From Deltaproteobacteria bacterium (lineage in GTDB: Bacteria; UBA10199; SPLOWO2-01-44-7), in contig JAUYJH010000152.1 of NCBI GenBank assembly GCA_030688705.1, positions 1-20,762 on the forward strand: a stretch of 20,762 nucleotides of DNA, given 5' to 3'. Of this stretch, positions 8,030-14,801 are shown in pieces (position 1 is the first letter of the stretch; each line of letters starts with the position of its first letter). The notes below the pieces were generated by a model, which ran no database searches, was not told the DNA's origin, and saw only the letters and a list, made by a program, of their open reading frames with translations. Both the position numbers and the translations under genes were made by a program.

Positions 8030-8068
8030 ATCGGGAGATTGCTTCGCCCTTTGGGCTCGCAATGACAA
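7988..8068. repeat. Palindromic repeat family A, full copy, at the hemE-hemH junction
   Basis: The arms start TGTCATTGCGAGG and end CTCGCAATGACA, with ACGAAGCAATCT and AGATTGCTTCG inside. It supplies the C-terminus and stop codon of hemE and ends 6 nt before the hemH ATG, where a ribosome-binding site would normally be. Other copies are at 10681-10722, 14710-14788 and 19394-19449. Confidence 0.92.
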
Positions 8069-8074
8069 ACACAT

Positions 8075-9097
8075 ATGATCGCTGTTTTTTTACTCGATTT
8101 TGGGGGGCCGGAAAAACAGGAGGATGTGCGCCCTTTTCTGGAAAATCTTTTCTCGGACAGGGATATTTTTCCGATGCCGATGGGGCAAGCCCTCTTTGCC
8201 AAAGTCGTCTCCAAACTCCGCGCACCCAAAGTGGAAAAGCAGTATGCAAAAATGGGGGGCGGCTCTCCTTTAAACAAACAATCGCACGCCATCGCCAGCC
8301 AATTGGAAGAAAATCTTCGCCGCGCCAATCTGGACATTAAAGTTTTTACCGGCTTTCGCTACTGGGGGCCGTCGATTTCTGAAACGCTTCAAAAAATCGC
8401 GAATCAAAAACCGCAAGGGATTATTGTGATACCGATGTTCCCGCAATATTCCACCGCCACAACCCTTTCGGTTTTCAAACAGTTTCAAGAGGCGATGTCC
8501 ACGATCTACCCCACCCAGCCTCCCCTTACAAAGGGGAGGAGTACCCCTTTTCAGCTCGTTGATTGGTGGTATGATCGGCCGCAGTTTGTGGCCGGATGGT
8601 GTTACAGCATCAAGAGGGCCTTGGACCAATTTGATCCCAAAATTCGCGGCACGGTGCCGGTTCTTTTCAGCGCGCACGGGCTGCCACTCTCTTTTGTCAC
8701 CGAAAGAAAAGACCCCTACCCCAAACAAATTAAAGAATGCGCCGAAAAAATCATGACCTATCTTGGGGGAAACAATCCGGCCTACATCTCTTATCAAAGC
8801 AAAGTTGGGCCGATGGAGTGGCTTAAGCCCGCCACTGTGGAATTTATCCCCAAGCTGGCCGCAGGAGGCATCCGGCACCTTGTGATCGCGCCGATCAGCT
8901 TTATCACCGATCATCTCGAAACATTGTACGAAATCGATCAGGAAATCATTCCGCTGGGCTTAAAAAGCGGCATGGAAAAAATTGTCCGGTGCGAAGCGCT
9001 GATTCATACACCGTATTTAATTAAATGTTTGGAGGAGTTGGTTCTAAAAAGATTGCCCGGGATTCTTCCCCTTCGACTTCGCTCAGGGTCAGAATGA
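8075..9097 (+). CDS. hemH: Ferrochelatase with two repeat-derived segments
   Basis: This enzyme inserts ferrous iron into the porphyrin ring at the end of heme synthesis. Evidence is the N-terminal LLDFGGPE, the central SAHGLP with conserved His201, the YQSKVGP-x-x-WL motif, and ITDHLETLYE with conserved Glu282. A Pro-rich insert (about Thr147-Pro158, QPPLTKGRSTP) is encoded around a palindrome at 8519-8539. The last 12 residues (GILPLRLRSGSE) come from half of repeat family B. The total of 340 aa is near the family norm. It follows hemE by 45 bp that are mostly repeat, and no Shine-Dalgarno is seen. Whether the natural substrate is protoporphyrin IX or coproporphyrin III cannot be decided from this window. 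Confidence 0.95.
   Translation: MIAVFLLDFGGPEKQEDVRPFLENLFSDRDIFPMPMGQALFAKVVSKLRAPKVEKQYAKMGGGSPLNKQSHAIASQLEENLRRANLDIKVFTGFRYWGPSISETLQKIANQKPQGIIVIPMFPQYSTATTLSVFKQFQEAMSTIYPTQPPLTKGRSTPFQLVDWWYDRPQFVAGWCYSIKRALDQFDPKIRGTVPVLFSAHGLPLSFVTERKDPYPKQIKECAEKIMTYLGGNNPAYISYQSKVGPMEWLKPATVEFIPKLAAGGIRHLVIAPISFITDHLETLYEIDQEIIPLGLKSGMEKIVRCEALIHTPYLIKCLEELVLKRLPGILPLRLRSGSE
8519..8539. repeat. Palindromic repeat family C inside hemH
   Basis: CCTCCCCTT, ACA, AAGGGGAGG is a perfect 9-bp inverted repeat with a 3-nt loop. It is translated in frame as part of the PPLTKGR insert of ferrochelatase. Confidence 0.85.
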
Positions 9098-9099
9098 CA
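9059..9099. repeat. Half copy of repeat family B at the hemH 3' end
   Basis: This matches one arm of the element in hemE (GGGATTCTTCCCCTTCG followed by GCTCAGGGTCAGAATGAC). It supplies the final codons and the TGA of hemH. Confidence 0.8.
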
Positions 9100-9137
9100 A
9101 CCTTTACATTAGAACAACCTTTATATAAGTAGGCGCT

Positions 9138-10310
9138 ATGAATTTCGACCTCTTAGAAGAACAAAATCTTTTGCGCAAAACGATACGCGAGTTTGCCGAA
9201 GGGGAAATCAAGCCGAAAATTTTTGAGCTCGACCGCAAAGAAGAATTCTCCGTTGAGCTGACGCAAAAAATGGGTGCGTTAGGGCTTTTAGGAATGGCGG
9301 CCGATCCCAAATACGGCGGACAGGGGATGTGCACCCTCTCTTATGTCATTGCCATTGAAGAATTGGCGAGGGTCGATGCCTCGCAGGCGGCCACTGTTGC
9401 GGCCCATAACTCGCTGGGTGTTGGCCCCATTTATCATTTTGGTTCTGAAGCACAGAAAAAAAAATATCTCCCCGATTTATGCAGCGGCAAAAAACTCTGG
9501 TCGTTTGGTTTGACAGAGCCCGACGCGGGGAGCGACGCCGGCAATTCAAAAACATCGGCGGAACTGAAAAACGGCCAATGGGTGATTAACGGCGCCAAAA
9601 TTTTTATCACCAATGGGGCCAATAAAATTACGGGCGGGTGCACGGTGCAGGCGGTAACGGGCACCCTTCGACGGGCTCAGGGTGAGCGGGCGGAAAAGGA
9701 AATCTCGTGCATTTTGGTCGATCAGAATACTCCCGGTTTTACCGCCAAAGAGATGCATCATAAACTGGTCTGGCGTTCTTCCAACACGGCGGAACTCTAT
9801 TTTGACAATGTCAAAGTGCCGGAAGAAAATCTTTTGGGAAAAAGGGGGGATGGTTTTCGGCAAATGTTGGCCACGCTCGATTCCGGCCGTTTGGGGATTG
9901 CCGCCATGGGTTTGGGCGGCGCGCAAGGGGCTTTTGAGGCGGCCTTGAAATACGCCAAAGAGCGCAAAGCTTTTGGCAAACCGATCGCCAGTTTTCAGGC
10001 CAATGCCTTCAAGCTGGCCGATTGCGCCACAGAAATTGAAGCGGCAAGAAATCTTTTATACAAGGCCTGCTGGATGAAAGATAACGGAAAAGAATTTAAA
10101 ACATTGGCGGCGCAAACTAAACTTTATTGCTCTGAAATGATGTATCGGGTGGTCAATCACGCCGTACAGCTCCACGGCGGTTATGGCCTGATGGAAGAAT
10201 ATCCGGTTGCCCGTTTTTATCGCGATCAAAAATTATTGGAAATCGGCGAAGGAACCAGCGAAGTCCAGCGGATTGTTATCTCAAGGGCCTTGGGGTGTTA
10301 CGACAAATAA
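9138..10310 (+). CDS. Acyl-CoA dehydrogenase (short-chain/butyryl-CoA type)
   Basis: This FAD-dependent enzyme introduces the trans-2,3 double bond into acyl-CoA in fatty-acid or branched-chain amino-acid breakdown, passing electrons to ETF. The 390-residue chain has the full fold. It carries GLTEPDAGSDA (FAD/substrate signature, about 124-134), KLVWRSSNTAELYFDNVKVP, KERKAFGKPI, QLHGGYG, and IGEGTSEVQR with the likely catalytic base Glu371. An in-frame insert at about residues 176-184 (TLRRAQGER), in the middle β-domain between ITNGANK and the ILVDQNTPGF strand, is encoded by a piece of repeat family B. It follows hemH by 40 bp with only a weak ribosome site. The exact chain-length preference cannot be read from sequence. 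Confidence 0.94.
   Translation: MNFDLLEEQNLLRKTIREFAEGEIKPKIFELDRKEEFSVELTQKMGALGLLGMAADPKYGGQGMCTLSYVIAIEELARVDASQAATVAAHNSLGVGPIYHFGSEAQKKKYLPDLCSGKKLWSFGLTEPDAGSDAGNSKTSAELKNGQWVINGAKIFITNGANKITGGCTVQAVTGTLRRAQGERAEKEISCILVDQNTPGFTAKEMHHKLVWRSSNTAELYFDNVKVPEENLLGKRGDGFRQMLATLDSGRLGIAAMGLGGAQGAFEAALKYAKERKAFGKPIASFQANAFKLADCATEIEAARNLLYKACWMKDNGKEFKTLAAQTKLYCSEMMYRVVNHAVQLHGGYGLMEEYPVARFYRDQKLLEIGEGTSEVQRIVISRALGCYDK
9662..9686. repeat. Core piece of repeat family B inside the acyl-CoA dehydrogenase gene
   Basis: CACCCT, TCGACGGGCTC, AGGGTG forms a short inverted repeat related to the elements in hemE and hemH. It is read in frame as TLRRAQGE. Confidence 0.7.
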
Positions 10311-10369
10311 TGTCACTCTGAGTGCAACGAAGAGTCCCGGGATCCTTCGGCTACGCCTCAGGATGACAA
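10311..10369. repeat. Palindromic repeat family B between convergent genes
   Basis: TGTCACTCTGAGTGC to GCCTCAGGATGACA starts directly after the stop codon of the acyl-CoA dehydrogenase gene and ends 2 nt before the stop of the leftward 120-aa gene. In this place it could act as a two-way terminator, although no U-tract is evident. Confidence 0.85.
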
Positions 10370-10371
10370 GT

Positions 10372-10734
10372 CTAAATTGGTGTTACGATAATCTCTAGAC
10401 CGCCGTCCGGTTTCGGTTTTGATTCCAGCTTCAATTTATCACCCACCGCCTCTTTCAAAATTTCCATAAGTGGTTCGCCATCACCGACCAGTTCCCCCTT
10501 GTACTCCATAAAACCCCTCTGCGCTTTGACCATCACAAAATTTTCCACCCGCTTCGATTGTTTCAAAGCATCGGTAAAAACGCGAAAGAGATCATTGCGG
10601 GTGACATTTTTGAAAATCACGGTGAGCGGTTGGGAGGGTGGTGGCGGCAAGTTCAATGAGGGCGATTGAGCGAAAGCCGTTGTCATTGCGAGGAGCATAA
10701 GCGACGAAGCAATCCCGACAAACCAAATCTTCAT
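10372..10734 (-). CDS. Small exported protein of unknown function (120 aa)
   Basis: The protein has a signal peptide, MKIWF followed by a hydrophobic core and AFA-Q near residue 22, and a Pro-rich linker (PPPPSQP). A compact domain of about 80 residues follows, with the pattern LTVIFKNV, a helix, VMVKAQRG, then LKLESK and LEIIVTPI. This could be a small periplasmic α/β domain. I do not recognise the family. Its ATG overlaps the gpsA stop in an ATGA, so translation is probably coupled to gpsA. Residues 5-18, the core of the signal peptide, are encoded by half of repeat family A. Confidence 0.75.
   Translation of the reverse strand: MKIWFVGIASSLMLLAMTTAFAQSPSLNLPPPPSQPLTVIFKNVTRNDLFRVFTDALKQSKRVENFVMVKAQRGFMEYKGELVGDGEPLMEILKEAVGDKLKLESKPKPDGGLEIIVTPI
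10681..10722. repeat. Half copy of repeat family A encoding a signal-peptide core
   Basis: TGTCATTGCGAGGAGC through GACGAAGCAATC is the same arm as at 7988. On the leftward strand it is translated as FVGIASSLMLLAMT. Confidence 0.9.
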
Positions 10735-11744
10735 TTTAAAAGTCCCCCTAACTCTTCCTTCAAATCCAGTGCCAGTAAATCTTTCAAAGCCTGCCGCGGC
10801 GGCTTGTTTTCATAAAGCATCCGGTAAATTTCCACACAAAGAGGGTTACTCATTTTATATTTTTGAATCAAGTCGTAAACAACCTTGGCTGTTTTGATCC
10901 CTTCGGCCACATTTTTCATCTCTTTTGTGATGTCGGAAAGTTTTTCACCGCGCCCCAATCTCAAACCGACCGTTCGGTTGCGCGATAATTCCCCTGTGCA
11001 GGTCAAAACCAGATCGCCGATGCCGGTCAGCCCCGCAAAAGTAATTGGATTGGCCCCCAAAGCTTTTCCGAGTTTCGCCATTTCATAAAGACCGCGCGTA
11101 ATCAAAGCCGCACGGGTGTTACACCCAAGCCCCATGCCGTCGCAAATGCCGGCCGCAATCGCGATGACATTTTTCACCGCCCCGCCGACTTCCACGCCGA
11201 TCACATCTTTGCCGGTGTAGGTTAAAAAATAGTCTCTTCGAAAAAGTTTTTGGATTTTTTCGGTCACTTTTGGGTTTTGACCCGCAATCACCACGGTAGT
11301 CGGAAGCCGCCGCACCACCTCTTTGGCAAAAGAAGGACCGGATAAAGTGACGAAATTTCCGGCAGACACTTGGGGCAAGGCCTCCGCCAAAACCTCTGAA
11401 AGCCTTTTTCCCGTATCAAACTCAAACCCTTTGGAGGCATTCACGATCATCGCGTCTGCGGCCACATGGGGAACCGCTTGGGTCATCACCCTTCTTGTCA
11501 GGTGGGAGGGGACGACAGAAACCACAACCGAGGCCCCTTTCAAGGCCTTGGGAAGTTGAGAAGTGGCCTTGAGAGAGGCAGGGAGCATATCCTCTTGTAA
11601 ATAAAGGGGGTTTTTATGATTTTCATTGATCCCGTCGGCGACGAACGGCTCATGGGCCCACAAAAGAACCTCATCTGGCCCATCGGCCAAAACAGAGGCC
11701 AAGGCTGTTCCCCAACTGCCGGCACCGATGACGGCTATTTTCAT
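10731..11744 (-). CDS. gpsA: Glycerol-3-phosphate dehydrogenase [NAD(P)+]
   Basis: This cytosolic enzyme reduces dihydroxyacetone phosphate to sn-glycerol 3-phosphate for phospholipid synthesis. The 337-residue chain starts with the Rossmann motif GAGSWGTALA. It carries SGPSFAKEV, GGAVKNVIAIAAG with the conserved catalytic Lys, the substrate loop NTRAALITRGLYEM, and GLTGIGDLVLTC. The start follows the family pattern MKIAVIGAG; no Shine-Dalgarno is seen. It overlaps the downstream 120-aa gene by 4 bp and diverges from the PilZ gene, with 59 bp between them. Confidence 0.97.
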   Translation of the reverse strand: MKIAVIGAGSWGTALASVLADGPDEVLLWAHEPFVADGINENHKNPLYLQEDMLPASLKATSQLPKALKGASVVVSVVPSHLTRRVMTQAVPHVAADAMIVNASKGFEFDTGKRLSEVLAEALPQVSAGNFVTLSGPSFAKEVVRRLPTTVVIAGQNPKVTEKIQKLFRRDYFLTYTGKDVIGVEVGGAVKNVIAIAAGICDGMGLGCNTRAALITRGLYEMAKLGKALGANPITFAGLTGIGDLVLTCTGELSRNRTVGLRLGRGEKLSDITKEMKNVAEGIKTAKVVYDLIQKYKMSNPLCVEIYRMLYENKPPRQALKDLLALDLKEELGGLLK

Positions 11745-11792
11745 GTCGGTAATTTAATTTTTTTTACTGGATAAAGCCAGCCCTTTTGAGAT

Positions 11793-11797
11793 AGGAG
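11793..11797 (+). promoter_or_regulatory. Shine-Dalgarno AGGAG selecting a GTG start
   Basis: AGGAG lies 6 nt before the GTG at 11804 but 15 nt before the next in-frame ATG at 11813. GTG is therefore the likely start of the PilZ gene. Confidence 0.7.
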
Positions 11798-11803
11798 TAT
11801 CTC

Positions 11804-12133
11804 GTGGCCACCATGCAAGACAGGCGCGCTCACAGAAGGTTTGATATCGAAGTCCCCGTCACCCTACGCGTCCATGGAAAATTAATCCCCGCCGCGTCGC
11901 TCGATTTAAGTCTGGGCGGCATGGCTGTTCTTGTCGATTTTGATTCCGATCTGGCGGAAGGCCCGGTCGAAATCATCATGGATTTATCCCCGCATCATCG
12001 CGATGTCTCTTTGATGGGCCGCGTGCTCCGCTCTCAAAATGAATACGGGAAAAAAGTGGGCATCCAGTTTGTAGCGCCCGAAATCAAAGAGGCAAACACC
12101 CTTCAAAACTTTCTCAACTCACGGTGTAATTAA
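11804..12133 (+). CDS. Single-domain PilZ protein, probable cyclic-di-GMP receptor
   Basis: The 109-residue protein is a stand-alone PilZ domain. The N-terminal RRAHRRF fits the RxxxR signature, and LDLSLGGMAV about 25 residues later fits the D/NxSxxG signature. These two together bind cyclic di-GMP. The rest is the expected β-barrel, ending in VGIQFVAP and a short helix. Such proteins act as effectors or adaptors for motility, exopolysaccharide or secretion. The partner is unknown because the neighbours (gpsA and a ferredoxin reductase) are metabolic. GTG is used as start. Confidence 0.9.
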   Translation: MATMQDRRAHRRFDIEVPVTLRVHGKLIPAASLDLSLGGMAVLVDFDSDLAEGPVEIIMDLSPHHRDVSLMGRVLRSQNEYGKKVGIQFVAPEIKEANTLQNFLNSRCN

Positions 12134-12137
12134 AAAT

Positions 12138-12261
12138 AAATTCCAAGCACGAAATCCTAAACTCTAAACAAATTCCAAACTATAAATCCCAATTTTTCCA
12201 AACTGTTTGTAATTTGAAATTTAGAATTTGTTTAGAATTTAGTGCTTAGGATTTGGAATTT
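12138..12261. repeat. AT-rich imperfect inverted repeat (family D) between convergent genes
   Basis: The left part reads AAATTCCAAGCAC, AATCCTAAACTCTAAAC, AAATTCCAAAC. The right part read on the other strand gives AAATTCCAAATCCTAAGCAC, AAATTCTAAAC, AAATTCTAAATTTC. The whole 124-bp gap between the PilZ gene and the reductase gene is this element. It could fold into a long hairpin and end transcription from both sides. Confidence 0.8.
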
Positions 12262-12265
12262 GTAG

Positions 12266-13192
12266 TTACCAATATGCCTCAAAGTGGATATTGCCCGGTC
12301 GGCCGGGGGCAGAAACGGTAAAACCTTTGTTTTCCAGAATTTCAATCAACCCCGCCGGTTTGGGATAAATTTTTTGGCCCTCTTTGACTTCGGGACGACC
12401 GATCATCGACGGATTACCGCACAGATAGACATGCGTCTTTGCGGCATCCAGCGTCATCCCCGACTGTTTTTCCAGCAAACCCCGCGTAATCAAATCTTGA
12501 GGGTAGAGTTTCGGTTGGCTCGGCTCGCGCGTCGCCATATAAATCACATGATAATTTTTGTGTTCCTTCGCCAATTTTTCGTGCAGGCCGCGATAGGCCT
12601 GATCTTTGGCGTAACGGGTGCAGACCACAGAGACAATAGGCCCCTCATGTTTTTCGGTGAGCATTTGCCAGACCATGGCATTGTGCGGCGCTTCTCCGGT
12701 GCCGGTTGCAAACAAAAGAATCTGATCGGTTTTTTGGATTCCATCCAGATTATAATGCCCGGTCATTTTGGGGCCGAAAGAGAGGCGATCCCCCTTTTTA
12801 AGGGCGAAAATTCTGGGGGTAAGGCGCGGAGAAGTGGGCGTTGACGATTCATTCACAACCAACGTGACATAAAATTCATAAAAATCGATCTCGGACGGAG
12901 AATAGAGATCGCCTGTTTTGGAATTAACGACCGGATGCGAAACAGAATAAGCGCGGCGGAGCAATTGCTTCTCCTGACCGGGCTTCAAAGCCTCCGGACC
13001 GTTTCCGGCGACACAAGACTCCCAAATGCCAAGACCCAAGGTGGTGTATTGCCCCGGTTTAAAGGGGACTTGTCCCTTGTCGGGTTTCACGCGGAAAATC
13101 CAGAGGTCTTTTTGGGGCTCAAAGAGCTCAATTAATGCGGCGTTATAAAATTTTTCTCTTAATGTCTTAATTTCTTCGGGAGCCAATCCCAT
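12266..13192 (-). CDS. Ferredoxin-NADP+ reductase, Fpr type
   Basis: This FAD flavoprotein shuttles electrons between NADPH and ferredoxin or flavodoxin. FAD-binding signature is RRAYSVSHP, preceded by FKPGQYTTLGLG. The NADP site has LLFATGTGEAPHNAM and VYLCGNPSMIG. The C-terminus IHFEAYW matches the aromatic end of bacterial Fpr enzymes. I start at the ATG at 13192, because GGAGG lies 4 nt upstream. An ATG at 13219 with an AAGG, or a TTG at 13225, would add 9 or 11 residues and cannot be excluded. It converges on the PilZ gene and diverges from the pnt operon, another NADP(H) system. Confidence 0.87.
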   Translation of the reverse strand: MGLAPEEIKTLREKFYNAALIELFEPQKDLWIFRVKPDKGQVPFKPGQYTTLGLGIWESCVAGNGPEALKPGQEKQLLRRAYSVSHPVVNSKTGDLYSPSEIDFYEFYVTLVVNESSTPTSPRLTPRIFALKKGDRLSFGPKMTGHYNLDGIQKTDQILLFATGTGEAPHNAMVWQMLTEKHEGPIVSVVCTRYAKDQAYRGLHEKLAKEHKNYHVIYMATREPSQPKLYPQDLITRGLLEKQSGMTLDAAKTHVYLCGNPSMIGRPEVKEGQKIYPKPAGLIEILENKGFTVSAPGRPGNIHFEAYW

Positions 13193-13287
13193 AGGGCCTC
13201 CAAACAGCGGCCAAGCCATTAACAAGCCTTAAGATATTGCGCAAGCTCTACTTCGTTCATTTTTTTCTGGATTCTCTGGGGGCAAAA

Positions 13288-13297
13288 CTGTATACAG
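13288..13297. promoter_or_regulatory. Palindrome CTGTATACAG upstream of pntAA
   Basis: This is a perfect 10-bp dyad 25 nt before the pntAA start, in the 130-bp divergent region. It could include a -10 (TATACA) or be an operator. There is no clear -35. Confidence 0.3.
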
Positions 13298-13322
13298 ACG
13301 CGCGTAAATTCCTAAAAACCAT

Positions 13323-14420
13323 ATGTCTATTCGCATCGCAGTTCCCAAAGAACGGGAACAACACGAGAAGCGTGTCGCCCTGACCCCAGAGGTTGCCGGG
13401 AAGCTTGTCCAAAAGGGGTTTGAAGTCTGGGTGGAATCGGGGGCCGGAGAAAAAGCCTATTTTTCTGATGAGGTTTATATTCAAGCCGGCTGTAAAATTG
13501 AAAAAGATCCGAAAAAACTTTTGGGCAATGGACAGATAGTTCTCAAAATACAGCCTATTTCCCCTGAAGAAATTGAATTCATGGCCGATAGCACCATGCT
13601 CGTCGGCTTTCTTTTTGCGCACCGCCACCCCGAACAGGTCAAACGTCTTTTCGATAAAAAAATCACCGTTTTCCCGATGGAAAAAATTCCGCGCGTGACG
13701 CGCGCGCAATCGATGGATGCCCTCTCCTCGCAATCAACGGTGACCGGTTACAAAGCGGTTTTGATGGCGGCCGATTTATCAAGCCGTTTTTTTCCGATGC
13801 TCACCACCGCGGCCGGCACCATCCGCCCCGCCAAGGTTTTGGTGTTGGGGGCCGGCGTTGCGGGCTTGCAAGCCATCGCTACCGCCAAACGGCTGGGAGC
13901 CATTGTGGAAGCCTATGATGTGAGACCCGCCGTTAAAGAGCAGGTCATGTCGCTCGGGGCCAAATTTTTGGAAATCGCCGTCGATGCCGAGGCCAAGGGG
14001 GGGTATGCGCGCGAGCTGACACCGGAAGAAAAGAAAAAGGAACAAGAGATGCTTTTGGAACATGTGGCCGCCGCCGATGTGGTCATCACCACCGCGCAAA
14101 TTCCCGGAAGAGATGCCCCGAAACTGTTACCCAAAGAAATGGTTTTGAAAATGAAACCGGGGTCGGTCGTGATCGACTTGGCCGCTGAAGGGGGGGGCAA
14201 CTGCGTTCTCACCGAACCTGGAAAAATGGTCACGATAGATGGCATCAAAATTTATGGTCCTTTGAATGTCCCCGCCCATCTGCCGGTGCACGCGAGTGAA
14301 ATGTATGCCAAAAATCTTTTTCATTTTTTAATGCTGTTGACCCATGACGGAAAATCTTTGGAACTGGATTTGAGTGATGAAATCATCCGTGGAACCTTGC
14401 TTCAGGAGGGTGGAAAATGA
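13323..14420 (+). CDS. pntAA: NAD(P) transhydrogenase subunit alpha, part 1 (NAD-binding domain I)
   Basis: This is the soluble NAD(H)-binding part of the proton-translocating transhydrogenase, which couples the proton gradient to reduction of NADP+ by NADH. The 365-residue chain begins IAVPKEREQHEKRVALTP. It has the family loop RAQSMDALSSQST (about 127-139), GTIRPAKV, the Rossmann motif VLGAGVAGLQAIATAKRLGA and IDLAAEGGGNC. It ends where domain I ends, so alpha is split as in Rhodospirillum-type enzymes. The stop overlaps the pntAB start (ATGA). No Shine-Dalgarno is seen. Confidence 0.97.
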   Translation: MSIRIAVPKEREQHEKRVALTPEVAGKLVQKGFEVWVESGAGEKAYFSDEVYIQAGCKIEKDPKKLLGNGQIVLKIQPISPEEIEFMADSTMLVGFLFAHRHPEQVKRLFDKKITVFPMEKIPRVTRAQSMDALSSQSTVTGYKAVLMAADLSSRFFPMLTTAAGTIRPAKVLVLGAGVAGLQAIATAKRLGAIVEAYDVRPAVKEQVMSLGAKFLEIAVDAEAKGGYARELTPEEKKKEQEMLLEHVAAADVVITTAQIPGRDAPKLLPKEMVLKMKPGSVVIDLAAEGGGNCVLTEPGKMVTIDGIKIYGPLNVPAHLPVHASEMYAKNLFHFLMLLTHDGKSLELDLSDEIIRGTLLQEGGK

Positions 14421-14707
14421 CCGAAGGCATCTGGGCGGCTCTCTACATTCTTTTGTTGGCGGCTTTCACAGGCTACGAGGTCATCTGCCGCGTTCCGGTG
14501 ATTTTACATACCCCCCTCATGTCGGGTTCCAACTTTATTCACGGCGTGGTTTTGGTCGGGGCGATGGTGGCCCTGGGCAGAGCCGACACAACAACGGAAA
14601 TTGTCATCGGTTTTATCGGCGTGTTGCTGGGGGCGATGAATGCCGCCGGCGGCTATGTGGTCACAGAGAGAATGCTCAAGATGTTTGAGAAGAAAAAGGG
14701 GGGATAA
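14417..14707 (+). CDS. pntAB: NAD(P) transhydrogenase subunit alpha, part 2 (membrane domain)
   Basis: This 96-residue membrane protein has three hydrophobic segments, about 8-25, 40-55 and 60-80. It carries the typical VPVILHTPLMSGSN loop and GAMNAAGGYVVTERML. It forms part of the proton channel with pntB. AGGAGG at 14404-14409 lies inside the pntAA 3' end, and the 4-bp overlap points to translational coupling. Confidence 0.96.
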   Translation: MTEGIWAALYILLLAAFTGYEVICRVPVILHTPLMSGSNFIHGVVLVGAMVALGRADTTTEIVIGFIGVLLGAMNAAGGYVVTERMLKMFEKKKGG

Positions 14708-14709
14708 AT

Positions 14710-14788
14710 TGTCATTGCGAACGCAGTGAAGCAATCTCTCGGTATTATCGGGGGATTGCCACGGCCCCTCTGGGGCCTCGCAATGACA
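14710..14788. repeat. Palindromic repeat family A between pntAB and pntB
   Basis: TGTCATTGCGAACGC, GTGAAGCAATCTCTC and GGGGCCTCGCAATGACA form a long hairpin. It fills the gap within an operon whose first two genes overlap. It ends 13 nt before the pntB ATG, which has no Shine-Dalgarno. Confidence 0.92.
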
Positions 14789-14801
14789 CCGACAACATAA
14801 A

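Noticed and set aside
8270..8914. A 214-codon open frame opposite hemH
   Set aside because: Antisense to a certain ferrochelatase gene; the PPLCKGRLGG piece is just repeat family C read on the other strand.
7415..10369. A CRISPR array or integron attC array formed by the repeats
   Set aside because: The repeats are of different families, irregularly spaced and mostly inside genes; no cas genes or integrase are seen.
13193..13225. TTG (13225) or ATG (13219) start for the ferredoxin-NADP reductase
   Set aside because: GGAGG before the ATG at 13192 is the better ribosome site, and the family needs no extra residues; kept only as an alternative.
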